A stretch of 64,000 nucleotides of DNA from contig NC_085873.1 in NCBI RefSeq assembly GCF_034702125.1, forward strand, positions 53,071,876 to 53,135,875. The letters run 5' to 3'. Every line of letters begins with the position of its first letter. Positions within the stretch are counted from its first letter, which is position 1. The position numbers were made by a program, and so were the translations under genes. This document shows positions 1 through 11,700 of the stretch, in pieces. Below the pieces are notes generated by a model. The model ran no database searches. It saw nothing but the letters and a program-made list of their open reading frames with translations, and was not told the DNA's origin. Origin of the DNA: Engraulis encrasicolus (Eukaryota; Chordata; Actinopteri; Clupeiformes; Engraulidae).

Positions 1-1617
1 CTGCTGCTCTGCTGCTATACCATGGGCCCTGCTGCTATACCATGGGCTCTGCTGCTCTGCTGCTATACCATGGGCTCTGCTGCTATACCATGGGCTCTGC
101 TGCTATACTGCTATACCATGGGCTCTACTGCTATACCATGGGCTCTGCTACTCTACTGCTATACCATGGGCTCTGCTGCTCTGCTGTTATACCATGGGCT
201 CTACTGCATTTAGTGCTGCTATACCATGGGCCCTGCTGCTATACCATGGGCTCTGCTGCTATACCATGGGCTCTGCTGCACTACTGCTATACCATGGACT
301 CTGCTGCATTTAACACTACTGCTATACCATGGGCTCTGCTGCACTACTGCTATACCATGGGCTCTGCTGCATTTAACACTACTGCTATACCATGGGCCCT
401 GCTGCTCTACCATGGGCCCTGCTGCACTGCTGCTATACCATGGGCTCTGCTGCTATACCATGGGCTCTGCTGCTATACTGCTATACCATGGGCTCTGCTG
501 CTATACTGCTATACCATGGGCTCTACTGCTATACTGCTATACCATGGGCTCTACTGCTATACTGCTATACCATGGGCTCTGCTGCACTACTGGTATACCA
601 TGGGCTCTGATGCTCTGCTGCTATACCATGGACCCTGCTGCTCTGCTGCTATACCATGGGCTCTGCTGCTATACCATGGGCTCTGCTGCTATACCATGGG
701 CTCTGCTGCTCTGCTGCTATACCATGGGCTCTGCTGCACTACTGCTATACCATGGGCTCTGCTGCATTTAACACTACTGCTATACCATGGGCTCTGCTGC
801 TATACCATGGGCCCTGCTGCTATACCATGGGCTCTGCTGCTATACCATGGGCTCTGCTGCTCTGCTGCTATACCATGTGCTCTGCTGCTATACCATGGGC
901 TCTGCTGCTATACTGCTATACCATGGGCTCTGCTGCTATACCATGGGCTCTGCTGCTCTGCTGCTATACCATGGGCTCTGCTGCTATACCATGGGACCTG
1001 TTGCATTTAGTGCTGCTATACCATGGGCTCTGCTGCTCTGCTGCTATACCATGGGCTCTGCTGCTATACCATGGGCTCTGCTGCTATACCATGGGCTCTG
1101 CTGCTATACTGCTATACCATGGGCTCTGCTGCTATACTGCTATACCATGGGCTCTGCTGCTATACCATGGGCTCTGCTGCTATACCATGGGCCCTGCTGC
1201 ATTTAGTGCTGCTATACCATGGGCCCTGCTGCTATACCATGGGCCCTGCTGCTATACCATGGGCTCTGCTGCTATACCATGGGCTCTGCTGCTATACCAT
1301 GGGCTCTGCTGCTATACCATGGGCTCTGCTGCTCTACTGCTATACCATGGGCTCTGCTGCTCTGCTGCTATACCATGGGCTCTGCTGCTCTGCTGCTATA
1401 CCATGGGCTCTGCTGCTCTGCTGCTATACCATGGGCTCTGCTGCTATACCATGGACCCTGCTGCTATACCATGGACCCTGCTGCTCTGCTGCTCTGCTGC
1501 TCTGCTGCTATACCATGGGCTCTGCTGCTATACCATGGGCCCTGCTGCTATACCATGGGCTCTGCTGCTATACCATGGGCTCTGCTGCATTTAGTGCTAT
1601 ACCATGGACCCTGCTGC
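1..1617. repeat. Minisatellite, TGCTGCTATACCATGGGCTC-type unit (~20 bp)
   Basis: Roughly 80 copies of a ~20-bp unit containing the NcoI core CCATGG, mixed with shorter CTGCTGCT spacers and occasional CATTTAGTG or CATTTAACACTAC variants. The array is cut by the left window edge and stops sharply at about 1617. Open frames translating as repeated MGSAAIPWALL-like strings appear in several frames, which is expected of a stop-poor repeat, so I do not call a protein. Confidence 0.93.
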
Positions 1618-2035
1618 TCGCTCGCTGAAAAGTATACAGTGGTGAGGACTAGGCTGCAATGCATGATGGGAGAAACAGCACATTTGAGGCCCTATGTACA
1701 ATCGGCTCCAATGGACCCTCACAGCCATATACCTACATACATCAGACTGTGTGTAGGCCCTCTATACTTTATGGGGCCCTGGTAACATAGTCACAATCTA
1801 CCCCCCTGTCCGACACCCCTGTCTGCAGTGCATGATGGGAGAAACAGGGGGTGGTTGTACATATAGACCATTAACATGTGGGGCTTCATGGGATTCCAAT
1901 TAAGAACAATATGTGCGGGAGGGAGGGGGGGGGGGGGGGGGCTTTCTTCTCTCCTGGGCTACTTAGGCTCTGCTCTGCTCTGCTCTGCTCTTTGTGTGAG
2001 TGTGATATTGGGCCCTCTCCTCTCCTTTGCTCTCC
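1618..2035. other. Short unique island with duplicated motif and poly(G) run
   Basis: Non-repetitive sequence next to the minisatellite. The motif GCATGATGGGAGAAACAG occurs at about 1661 and again at about 1830. A ~19-base G run lies at about 1922-1940. No gene is visible. Confidence 0.6.
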
Positions 2036-2124
2036 TCTCCACTCCTCCTCTCCTCTCCTCTCCTCTCCTCTCCTCCTCTCCTCTCCTCCCCTCCTCTCCT
2101 CTCCTCTCCTCTCCTCTCCTCTCC
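2036..2124. repeat. (CTCCT)n microsatellite
   Basis: Pentanucleotide CTCCT/CTCTC tract, the complement of the GGAGA arrays seen further right. Confidence 0.9.
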
Positions 2125-2237
2125 TGCTGCATATACACATTAGCGTGAATAAGCTGCTCTGCTCGCCGCGCCGCGCCGCACTGAGGCCTCGTGGGAGATG
2201 CTCCTCAAATGTGCTTACACTTATCAGCACGACTATC

Positions 2238-2601
2238 AGCACTGAGCACGCACACACAGGCACACACATACAGGCACACACAGGCACGCACATGCACACA
2301 GAGACACATACACACACAGGCACGCACACACACACACAGAGACACAGACACGCGCACAGACACACACACACACACACACACATAAGCACAGACAAGACAC
2401 AAGCACATACGCATGCACGCACGCACGCACGCACGCACGTACACGCACGCACACGCACACACACACACACACGCATGTACGTATGCACGCACACACACGC
2501 ATGCACGCACACAAACACAGACACACGCTACACATGCACGGTCGGACATATATACACAGACAATACAGAAGCACAAAAACACACTCACATGCGCACACAC
2601 A

Positions 2602-2671
<70 letters not shown>

Positions 2672-2764
2672 ACACATGCACGGACATACACACAGACAAG
2701 ACACAATCACAAAAGCACACACACACACGCGCACACACACGCACACACACGTTACACATGTACA
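2238..2764. repeat. Interrupted (CA)n / (GCAC)n array
   Basis: About 530 bp of CA dinucleotides interrupted by GCAC, GTAC and GACA variants. It includes an ACGCACGCACGC block at about 2410-2450. The histidine/threonine- and cysteine/valine-rich ORFs here are microsatellite translations. Confidence 0.92.
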
Positions 2765-2983
2765 TACACACCCAAAACGCTGCTGCAGGAGCGAGAGCGA
2801 GAGCGAGGGCTTTATCGGTGGAATCAGCCATTAGTGTTTTGCTTTCATGTGTGAGGCTGGCGGCCACGTAAGCCGCGGGGTCGCGCGGGGGTCAGAGGTC
2901 AGATGGCCCCTCTGATGAGGAGGGCTCCAGCTGATGTTGGGGCTTCAGCAGCAAACCTGCCCTCTGACCAGCACACAAGGAGT

Positions 2984-3137
<154 letters not shown>

Positions 3138-3200
3138 TGTTGGGGCTTCAGCAGCAAACGTGGCCTCTGACCAGCACAGTGACCTGGCACCTGAGCATGG

Positions 3201-3467
3201 CTCCTCTCCTCTCATCCCTCCTCATCTCCACACCACTACTACTACTACTGTCTCATCCCCCCTCATCTCCTCTCATCCCTCCTCATCTCCACACCACTAC
3301 TACTACTACTGTCTCATCCCCCCTCATCTCCTCTCATCCCTCCTCATCTCCACACCACTACAACTACTACTGTCTCATCCCCCCTCATCTCCTCTCATCC
3401 CTCCTCATCTCCACACCACTCTACTACTGTCTCATCTCCCCTCATCATCTCCACACCACTACTACTA
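3201..3467. repeat. ~60-bp minisatellite (CTCATCCC/CACCACTACTACT)
   Basis: About four and a half direct copies of a 60-61-bp unit that joins CTCATCCCTCCTCATCTCCA to a CACCACTACTACTACTACTG segment. The last copy is shortened. Confidence 0.9.
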
Positions 3468-4022
3468 TGAAGGGCCCAGAGCTGTCGAGGGCGGCCGGGT
3501 GATCCCAGTCCGAGGGCTATCCTTTAAAGGGCAGAACCGACGGGATTAGTGGCCATAATTGTTTTTAATCTCTTGTCCTCAACACCCCCCCCTCCCCCCC
3601 CCTCCTCGTACAACTCTCCACTCTCTGCCTCGTACAACCCTTTCTACACTGCCCCCCACACTCTCTCGTCACATTATGAGATTATTTTTTGTCCCATAAG
3701 AGTATTTCACACCTTTCAGATCTTGCTGTGGTAATCCAGAGATCGTAGTGCGTGTCCCTCCATCTGCACTGCACTCCACATATAAAGTACATTTAGTGGA
3801 GAACAGTAGACACATACAGTAAGTTTGGTAGAGTAGAATAGAGTAGCTTTTATTAATCCCGAGGGAAATAAAGGTGTCTGCCATCTTACCTACAGTAAAT
3901 ATACAAATACAAAACATACACAAAGACCTACAATACACATTATTGTACATTGCAGTAAACATTATACTACCGTAGCCACTATACAGCAATCAGCCTCACA
4001 TCAGTTCACATACATACAAACG

Positions 4023-4026
<4 letters not shown>
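3468..4026. other. Unique AT-leaning island with a dispersed-repeat scrap
   Basis: No gene seen. At 3838-3872 the string TTTATTAATCCCGAGGGAAA resembles a short conserved segment common to many dispersed fish repeats. A related segment (ATTTGTCCCAAAAGGGAAAG) is at about 20055. The family is not identified. Confidence 0.35.
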
Positions 4027-4057
<31 letters not shown>

Positions 4058-4190
4058 GCACGCACGCGCACACACACACACACAAGGTTGTGTCCTGGTA
4101 GGGTAGTGTGTTGCCCATAGGTTGTGTCCTAGTAGGAAGGGTAGAGTGTTGCCCATAGGTTGTGTCCTGGTAGGAAGGGTAGTGTGTTGC
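4027..4190. repeat. (CA)n followed by a 34-38-bp tandem repeat
   Basis: CA/GCAC tract to 4085, then three copies of GGTTGTGTCCTGGTAGG...GTGTTGCCCATA starting at 4086, 4120 and 4158. Confidence 0.85.
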
Positions 4191-4471
4191 TGTTTCCTGA
4201 GATGGCCCTGGCCTGCCTGCCTACCAACACACCAGTCTGAGGAGGAGAGAGGCTGGAACCACATCTCTGTGTCAGAGACATCATTGATGATCAATATTTC
4301 ATCAGCGCACACATATCACTCTGGCCTCCATTTTGTGAACGATTTCCTCCCCCCCCCACCAGAGTCAATACACAGACAGGGTGGACAACCGCAAAGCCTG
4401 TTGACTCGTGTACTCAGTGCTTGACACAACCAACCCACCCACATAACGCCACATAATTGGAGAATTGAGAG

Positions 4472-4687
4472 GGTGGACCAATATACAACAGAGCATTAAA
4501 CATCCTTAAAGATCACACACACCCTGGTCACAGGCTCTTCACCATGCTACCATCTGGCAGGCGCTTTAGGACTCTGCGTGCCCACACTATGAGAATGAAG
4601 GACAGTTTCTATCCTACTGCCATTAGACTTTTGAACTCAATACGTCACCTGCCCCCCCTCAATACTTCAGGACTATCGATACTGTGA
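4472..4687 (+). pseudogene. LINE ORF2 C-terminal fragment
   Basis: An open stretch ending at a TGA (4685-4687) reads ...ILKDHTHPGHRLFTMLPSG, then R-R-F-R-T-L-R and DSFYPTAIRLLN. The pattern LPSGRR(F/Y)R...NSFYP.A..LLN is the characteristic carboxy end of reverse transcriptases from vertebrate non-LTR retrotransposons (L2/Rex-type LINEs). No start, endonuclease or RT core lies upstream, so this is a 5'-truncated copy, the usual LINE fate. Downstream sequence to about 4790 is AT-rich and could be its 3' UTR. The exact clade cannot be fixed from so short a piece. Confidence 0.75.
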
Positions 4688-4856
4688 GATGCACATGGAT
4701 TTTTATGGATTTTTATATATTATTTATTTTCTGTTAATATATATTTTATTTTGTGGGCGTTTGTGGGTTGCTACTATACATACTTTCACTCTATTTGAAT
4801 ACGGCTCCAGTTGTAGGGCTCTTGCCAGTTGTAAGACACATTGCAGTACGTGGGGC

Positions 4857-5409
4857 TCAGGGTTGCCAGATGTAGGATAATTGACGTATTTCTACCTTAG
4901 TTTTGTCCTCTATACCAGTGGTTCCCAAACTATGGGTCAGGACCCAACCTATGGGTCGCCAAAGATCCACAGGGGGTCGCGAAGCCCTCTTGAGTTTAAG
5001 GGGTTTCATTTTAATACCATATGTAGCCCATGTTGAATAAATGACAAATGCATAGAAGCAACAAAATTTAAGTGCTACATGAAACATTTATTCTGTTTTT
5101 GAACAAAGACGAATTGAGGAATAAAATGATAACTAAAATGAGCTTTCGAAGGAGACAGAGCGTATCGAGTGACTTCCTCTCATGCGGGCGCTGGGTCACC
5201 AATGCTTACAATAGTAAAAACATGGGTCCCGGAAGAAAAAGGTTGAAAACCACTGCTCTATACGATCGAAAACACACGATGTACGATCATTTCAGAGTTT
5301 TCATTCAGTTCACTTAGTTGCATTGAAACAACCATTTGGTTTGTGATATTTCCGTCCCCCAAAACGATGGCACTATTTGGTAGATCAACACTTTCCATCT
5401 GGCAACACA
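4857..5409. mobile_element. TIR element (CAGGGTTGCCAGATG ends) carrying a nested hAT MITE
   Basis: The left end CAGGGTTGCCAGATG (4857) is mirrored at the right by CATCTGGCAACACAG (ending about 5409). The related sequence at 5808-5875 passes directly from GTGGGGCT into GCACATTTCC without this insert, so it acts as a paralogous empty site. The element is split by the MITE at 4916-5255. The flanks GTGGGGCT and TTGGTTCT may be a decayed 8-bp duplication. A shorter element with the same ends lies at 55603-55801. Confidence 0.6.
4916..5255. mobile_element. hAT-type MITE with perfect 8-bp TSD
   Basis: 340 bp. The left end CAGTGGTTCCCAAACT pairs with the right end read in reverse complement, CAGTGGTTTTCAACC. 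The element is flanked by an exact 8-bp duplication CTCTATAC at 4908-4915 and 5256-5263. Eight-base duplications and CAGTGGTT ends are typical of hAT-family elements. No transposase frame is present. Confidence 0.88.
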
Positions 5410-5945
5410 GGTTGGTTCTCCACATTTCCTTGTTTGAGTATTACGGAAGATAAGAGATCAAGAGTGCGGCCCAATATACTGTAGTACTTAAGCCATACTT
5501 GTTTGAGTATTATGGAAGATAAGATATCAGCCCAATATACTGTAGTACTTAAGCCATACCTGTTTGAGTATTATGGATGTAAGAGTGCGGCCCAATATAC
5601 TGTAGTACTTAAGTCATACCTGTTTGAGTATTATGGAAGATAAGATATCAGCCCAATATACTGTAGTACTTAAGCCATACCTGTTTGAGTATTATGGATG
5701 TAAGAGTGCGGCCCAATATACTGTAGTACTTAAGCCATACTTGTTTGAGTATTATGGATGTAAGAGTGCGGCCCAATATACTGTAGTACTTCAGCCATAC
5801 CTAGTTTGAATTCGGCTCCAGTTGTAAGGGTCTTGCCAGTTAAAAGACACATTATGTGGGGCTGCACATTTCCCTGCTTGAGTATTATGGAAGATCAAAA
5901 GTGCGGCCCAATTTACTGTAGTACTTAAGAAATACCTTTTTGAAT

Positions 5946-6745
5946 TCAGTGAGTACAATTATTGAACATTACGGAAGCTCCTTTCTCCATGGCAAGGCAC
6001 CCACAGGGCTTTTGTCGACAGGCAGCGTACCTCTAACTGTGCAGAAGGGAATATGAAGATATGTGACTTTATTATTACCACGTAATTGCTGAGTCATTGC
6101 CTGGTTTAACTTTTAACACTCCAGCCCATATTTTCCAAAAGAGACGTGCTAAATGATACATTTTACTGTAACCATCACGGTGTCAGGGATGCGTTAACTT
6201 ATGGGGAGAATTACGCGGTTATATTGCACTCGCACCGCACGGCCTACATAGTGTAAATGTCAAAAACGACATTAAGTTCAACATGGCATTTGAACTACAG
6301 TATGAGACACGAATTAATCACTGCTTTAAAAAAAAAAAAGTACACACATTCCCCAGTTCCTTCCTTTGAAAAAAGAAAAAAAACGGTGCCGAGAATTCAA
6401 AATATAATAATTTCCTGCAAATGTGCACACATTTTATAATTGGGTCGGCGGGATGACATTTCTTGTTGCTCACTCTGTTCTGTCTGCGTGAAAAAAAATA
6501 AAAAAATAAAACCTCATCACTCTCTTTCACACCAAACGCAGTCATTAGCGACACGGCACACCGACAATTTGGAAAGAGTTCAGGAGCCAGTTTAACATGC
6601 CTTTTTTCTGGGCTCCAGAGCTAGCGAGCGAGCGAGCGGCGTGAACAACTTCCAGTCTGTTTCATTGCGGATGTAAAAGATGTAAATGGGGGAGCTTGTG
6701 AGCGCGCTCAGATCAGCAGTGGGGATGCAGGTCTCACAAAGCAGA
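5946..6745. other. Unique AT-rich stretch, no gene seen
   Basis: Non-repetitive sequence with poly(A) runs at about 6329, 6368 and 6490. The 6600-6720 segment (GCGAGCGAGCGAGCG..., then GAACAACTTCCAGTCTG) is less AT-rich and could be conserved noncoding DNA. No splice-bounded reading frame stands out. Confidence 0.5.
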
Positions 6746-6981
6746 AATACACACACGCACGTACGTGCACACACACACACACACACACGCACACACACAC
6801 ACACACACACACGCACACACATATACACACATAAGCACACACACACACTGCACACACACACACATACACACACACACACACACGTACACACACACATATA
6901 CACACATACACGCACAACACACACACACACACACAAACACACGTACACACACACACACACGCACGCACACACACACACACC
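6746..6981. repeat. Interrupted (CA)n array
   Basis: CA repeats with CACGCAC and CATATACACAC interruptions. Confidence 0.92.
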
Positions 6982-7139
6982 CCACCCAGCTGGTCAGAAG
7001 ATGAAAGGCTCTGATAATTGCTTCCCAAATCTATCATGTTATCATCAGGTCTCTTTTTTTCGGTAATCTCATTTATTGGGGAAGATCATATGCACAGCGC
7101 TCCTCACAGATCCCCCTCCCTTGGACACAGCAAGCACAA

Positions 7140-7501
<362 letters not shown>

Positions 7502-7663
7502 CCTTCCAAGAAGCCTCCCCCTATGATAAGAGACTGGTTTTAAACTCCTGAGCAGCCACATTATCATGTGTGTGTGTCTAATTAAACAGCCATGTCAGTG
7601 GTGTGTCCTACCTTGAAGTCCAGTTGAAGATCACGGCAGCATTGATATCTGCATGAATAAAAA
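7502..7663. other. Unique island, possible conserved noncoding element
   Basis: Contains CTAATTAAACAGCCATGTCAG and nearby TAAT/ATTGATAT motifs, in balanced non-repetitive sequence between two large arrays. No ORF of interest. Confidence 0.3.
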
Positions 7664-8282
7664 TGACCCAACCCACAACTTACCCCCTCCCCTCCCCAAC
7701 CCACACAACTTACCCCCTCCCCAACCCACTCCGCCCTCTCCCCAACCCACCCCACAACTTACCCCCTCTCCGACCCACAACTTACCCCCTCCCCTCCCCA
7801 ACCCACGCCACAACTTACCCCCTCCCCTCCCCAACCCCCACCCCAACTTACCCCACTCCCCCTCCCCAACCCACCCCACAACTTACCCCCTCCCCAACCC
7901 ACCACACAACTTACCCCCTCCCCTCCCCTCCCCTCCACACAAACTACCCCCTCCCCTCCCCAACCCAACCAACAACTTACCCCCTCCCCTCCCCAACCAA
8001 CCCCACTCCGCCCCCTCCCCTCCCCAACCCACACAACTTACCCCCTCCCCTCCCCAACCCACAACTTACCCCCTCCCCAACACACACAACTTACCCCCTC
8101 CCCAACCCACAACTTACCCCCTCCCCAACCCACGCCACAACTTACCCCCTCCCCTCCCCAACCCACCCCACAACTTACCCCCTCCCCAACCCACGCCACA
8201 ACTTACCCCCTGCCCAACCAACCAACAACTTACCCCCTCCCCAACCCACGCCACAACTTACCCCCTCCCCTCCCCAACCCAC
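7664..8282. repeat. CAACTTACCCCCTCCCCAACCCA minisatellite
   Basis: About 25 copies of a 20-30-bp C-rich unit, with variable numbers of CCCCT/CCCCTCC insertions and CACGC or CAACC variants. Strongly strand-asymmetric (C-rich on +). The proline-rich and glycine-rich frames are repeat artefacts. Confidence 0.92.
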
Positions 8283-8382
8283 TCCGTCCTCTCCTCTCCC
8301 CATGCTCCTCCTCTCCTCTCCTCCCCTCCCCCTCTGTCCGAGCCAGCCGTCACCCAGCTCCTGGGCTGCGGACAGCTCTGGC

Positions 8383-8522
8383 TGAGGCCCGGGACAAAGT
8401 CATCTGAAAGAGCCCCCCACCAGCCCACCCTATACATACAATGTAATGAGAACCCAATTCTGGGCCCCCTTCTCTGTCCCTGTCTGGGCCTGGTACAACT
8501 GTCCCCTTTGTCCGCCCCCCTT
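8383..8522. repeat. Dispersed repeat, copy 1 (GGCCCGGGACAA...AACTGTCCCCTTTGTCC)
   Basis: Begins GGCCCGGGACAAAGTCATCT and ends CAACTGTCCCCTTTGTCCG. A second, same-orientation copy with the same order of blocks is at 22517-22645. Both have GGGCCCGGGACAA-like words near each end. The family is not identified. It looks like a short interspersed element or an end of a larger one. Confidence 0.65.
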
Positions 8523-8739
8523 ATCAGCTTCCTTGCCCTGCGCCAGTAACTCTTCCTCCGGCCTGCTGCTGCTGCCTTCTAGCAGCCGGAGTCCGAGCTG
8601 ATCAAAAGCTACTGGCGTGCAGCTGAGAGGGAGGGCAGTAGAGGCAGGGCAGTAGAACGGGAGGCAGGGGTGGTAGGGGCGGCAGGGTTGAGGTGTGGTG
8701 TGGGGATGGCGGAAGGGGCTGAGGTGTGGTGAGGGGAGG
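8523..8739. other. Left shoulder of the 9.6-kb array
   Basis: Transition sequence. At 8681-8700 it holds GGCAGGGTTGAGGTGTGGTG, which recurs at 18438-18457 and 18479-18498 on the other side of the megasatellite. Confidence 0.75.
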
Positions 8740-11700
8740 GCAGAAGGGTAGAGGGGGAGGCAGTAGAGGAGGGCAGTAGAGGAGGCAGTAGAGGAGGAGG
8801 CAGTAGAGGAGGAGGCAGTAGAGGAGGCAGTAGAGGAGGAGGCAGTAGAGGAGGCAGTAGAGGAGGCAGTAGAGGAGGAGGCAGTAGAGGAGGAGGCAGT
8901 AGAGGAGGCAGTAGAGGAGGAGGCAGTAGAGGAGGCAGTAGAGGAGGAGGCAGTAGAGGAGAGGAGGAGGCAGTAGAGGAGGCAGTAGAGGAGGAGGCAG
9001 TAGAGGAGGAGGCAGTAGAGGAGGGCAGTAGAGGAGGAGGCAGTAGAGGAGGCAGTAGAGGAGGCAGTAGAGGAGGAGGCAGTAGAGGAGGCAGTAGAGG
9101 AGGAGGCAGTAGAGGAGGCAGTAGAAGAGGAGGCAGTAGAGGAGGCAGTAGAGGAGGCAGTAGAAGAGGAGGCAGTAGAGGAGGAGGCAGTAGAGGAGGC
9201 AGTAGAGGAGGGCAGTAGAGGAGGAGGCAGTAGAGGAGGAGGGCAGTAGAGGAGGCAGTAGAGGAGGAGGCTGTAGAAGAGGAGGCAGTAGAGGAGGAGG
9301 CAGTAGAGGAGGAGGCAGTAGAGGAGGAGGCAGTAGAGGAGGAGGGCAGTAGAGGAGGCAGTAGAGGAGGAGGCAGTAGAGGAGGCAGTAGAGGAGGAGG
9401 CAGTAGAGGAGGCAGTAGAGGAGGCAGTAGAGGAGGAGGCAGTAGAGGAGGCAGTAGAGGAGGCAGTAGAGGAGGAGGCAGTAGAGGAGGCAGTAGAGGA
9501 GGCAGTAGAGGAGGCAGTAGAGGAGGCAGTAGAGGAGGAGGCAGTAGAGGAGGAGGCAGTAGAGGAGGAGGCAGTAGAGGAGGAGGCAGTAGAGGAGGCA
9601 GTAGAGGAGGAGGCAGTAGAGGAGGCAGTAGAGGAGGAGGCAGTAGAGGAGGCAGTAGAGGAGGCAGTAGAGGAGGCAGTAGAGGAGGAGGCAGTAGAGG
9701 AGGAGGCAGTAGAGGAGGCAGTAGAGGAGGAGGCAGTAGAGGAGGCAGTAGAGGAGGCAGTAGAGGAGGAGGCAGTAGAGGAGGAGGCAGTAGAGGAGGA
9801 GGCAGTAGAGGAGGCAGTAGAGGAGGCAGTAGAGGAGGAGGCAGTAGAGGAGGAGGCAGTAGAGGAGGCAGTAGAGGAGGCAGTAGAGGAGGAGGCAGTA
9901 GAGGAGGAGAGTAGAGGAGGAGGCAGTAGAGGAGGAGGCAGTAGAGGAGGCAGTAGAGGAGGAGGCAGTAGAGGAGGAGGCAGTAGAGGAGGAGGCAGTA
10001 GAGGAGGCAGTAGAGGAGGCAGCAGAGGAGGAGGCAGTAGAAGAGGAGGCAGTAGAGGAGGAGGGCAGTAGAGGAGGAGGCAGTAGAGGAGGAGGCAGTA
10101 GAGGAGGCAGTAGAGGAGGAGGCAGTAGAGGAGGCAGTAGAGGAGGAGGCAGTAGAGGAGGAGACAGTAGAGGAGGCAGTAGAGGAGGCAGTAGAGGAGG
10201 AGGCAGTAGAGGAGGAGGCAGTAGAGGAGGCAGTAGAGGAGGAGGCAGTAGAGGAGGCAGTAGAGGAGGAGGCAGTAGAGGAGGAGGGCAGTAGAGGAGG
10301 CAGTAGAGGAGGAGGCAGTAGAGGAGGAGGCAGTAGAGGAGGAGGCAGTAGAGGAGGAGGCAGTAGAGGAGGAGGCAGTAGAGGAGGCAGTAGAGGAGGA
10401 GGCAGTAGAGGAGGCAGTAGAGGAGGCAGTAGAGGAGGAGGCAGTAGAGGAGGAGGCAGTAGAGGAGGCAGTAGAGGAGGCAGTAGAGGAGGAGGCAGTA
10501 GAGGAGGAGGCAGTAGAGGAGGAGGCAGTAGAGGAGGCAGTAGAGGAGGAGGCAGAGGAGGAGGCAGCAGAGGAGGCAGCAGAGGAGGCAGCAGAGGAGG
10601 GCAGTAGAGGAGGAGGCAGTAGAGGAGGAGGGCAGTAGAGGAGGAGGCAGTAGAGGAGGAGGCAGTAGAGGAGGCAGTAGAGGAGGAGGCAGTAGAGGAG
10701 GCAGTAGAGGAGGAGGCAGTAGAGGAGGAGACAGTAGAGGAGGCAGTAGAGGAGGCAGTAGAGGAGGAGGAGGTAGTGGAGGAGGAGGTGGAGGAGGCAG
10801 TAGAGGAGGAGGCAGTAGAGGAGGCAGTAGAGGAGGCAGTAGAGGAGGAGGTAGTAGAGGAGGCAGTAGAGGAGGAGGTAGTAGAGGAGGAGGGCAGTAG
10901 AGGAGGAGGCAGTAGAGGAGGAGGCAGTAGAGGAGGCAGTAGAGGAGGAGGCAGTAGAGGAGGAGGCAGTAGAGGAGGAGGCAGTAGAGGAGGAGGCAGT
11001 AGAGGAGGCAGTAGAGGAGGAGGCAGTAGAGGAGGAGGCAGTAGAGGAGGCAGTAGAGGAGGCAGTAGAGGAGGAGGCAGTAGAGGAGGCAGTAGAGGAG
11101 GAGGCAGTAGAGGAGGCAGTAGAGGAGGCAGTAGAGGAGGAGGCAGTAGAGGAGGAGGCAGTAGAAGAGGGCAGTAGAGGAGGAGGCAGTAGAGGAGGAG
11201 GCAGTAGAGGAGGCAGTAGAGGAGGAGGCAGTAGAGGAGGAGGCAGTAGAGGAGGCAGTAGAGGAGGAGGCAGTAGAGGAGGCAGTAGAGGAGGCAGTAG
11301 AGGAGGCAGTAGAGGAGGAGGCAGTAGAGGAGGCAGTAGAGGAGGCAGTAGAAGAGGAGGCAGTAGAGGAGGCAGTAGAGGAGGCAGTAGAGGAGGCAGT
11401 AGAAGAGGAGGCAGTAGAGGAGGCAGTAGAGGAGGCAGTAGAGGAGGAGGCAGTAGAGGAGGCAGTAGAGGAGGAGGCAGTAGAGGAGGCAGTAGAGGAG
11501 GAGGCAGTAGAGGAGGAGGCAGTAGAGGAGGCAGTAGAGGAGGAGGCAGTAGAGGAGGCAGTAGAGGAGGAGGCAGTAGAGGAGGCAGTAGAGGAGGAGG
11601 CAGTAGAGGAGGCAGTAGAGGAGGAGGCAGTAGAGGAGGCAGTAGAGGAGGAGGCAGTAGAGGAGGAGGCAGTAGAGGAGGCAGTAGAGGAGGCAGTAGA

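Larger units (their letters stand above)
4795..5945. repeat. Compound tandem locus, ~60-bp units interrupted by an insertion
   Basis: Units of ~60 bp (TTTGAGTATTATGGA...CCCAATATACTGTAGTACTTAAGCCATACC) run from about 5418 to 5810, with one divergent unit at about 5871-5940. Two unit types occur in the order A-B-A-B-B: A carries GAAGATAAGATATCAGCCC, B carries GATGTAAGAGTGCGGCCC. The first unit (5431-5500) carries both halves. The leader TTTGAATACGGCTCCAGTTG...GTGGGGCT occurs at 4795-4856 and again at about 5808-5866. Confidence 0.85.

Noticed and set aside
22..1785. Overlapping ORFs with MGSAAIPWALL-type repeats
   Set aside because: Translations of the 20-bp minisatellite in several frames at once.
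5418..5810. CRISPR-like array of ~60-bp repeats
   Set aside because: Repeats are contiguous with no unique spacers, and the window is clearly eukaryotic.
10776..11177. Glutamate- and GGGSR-repeat ORFs on the + strand of the megasatellite
   Set aside because: Same repeat read in the two stop-free + frames between G-insertion variants.
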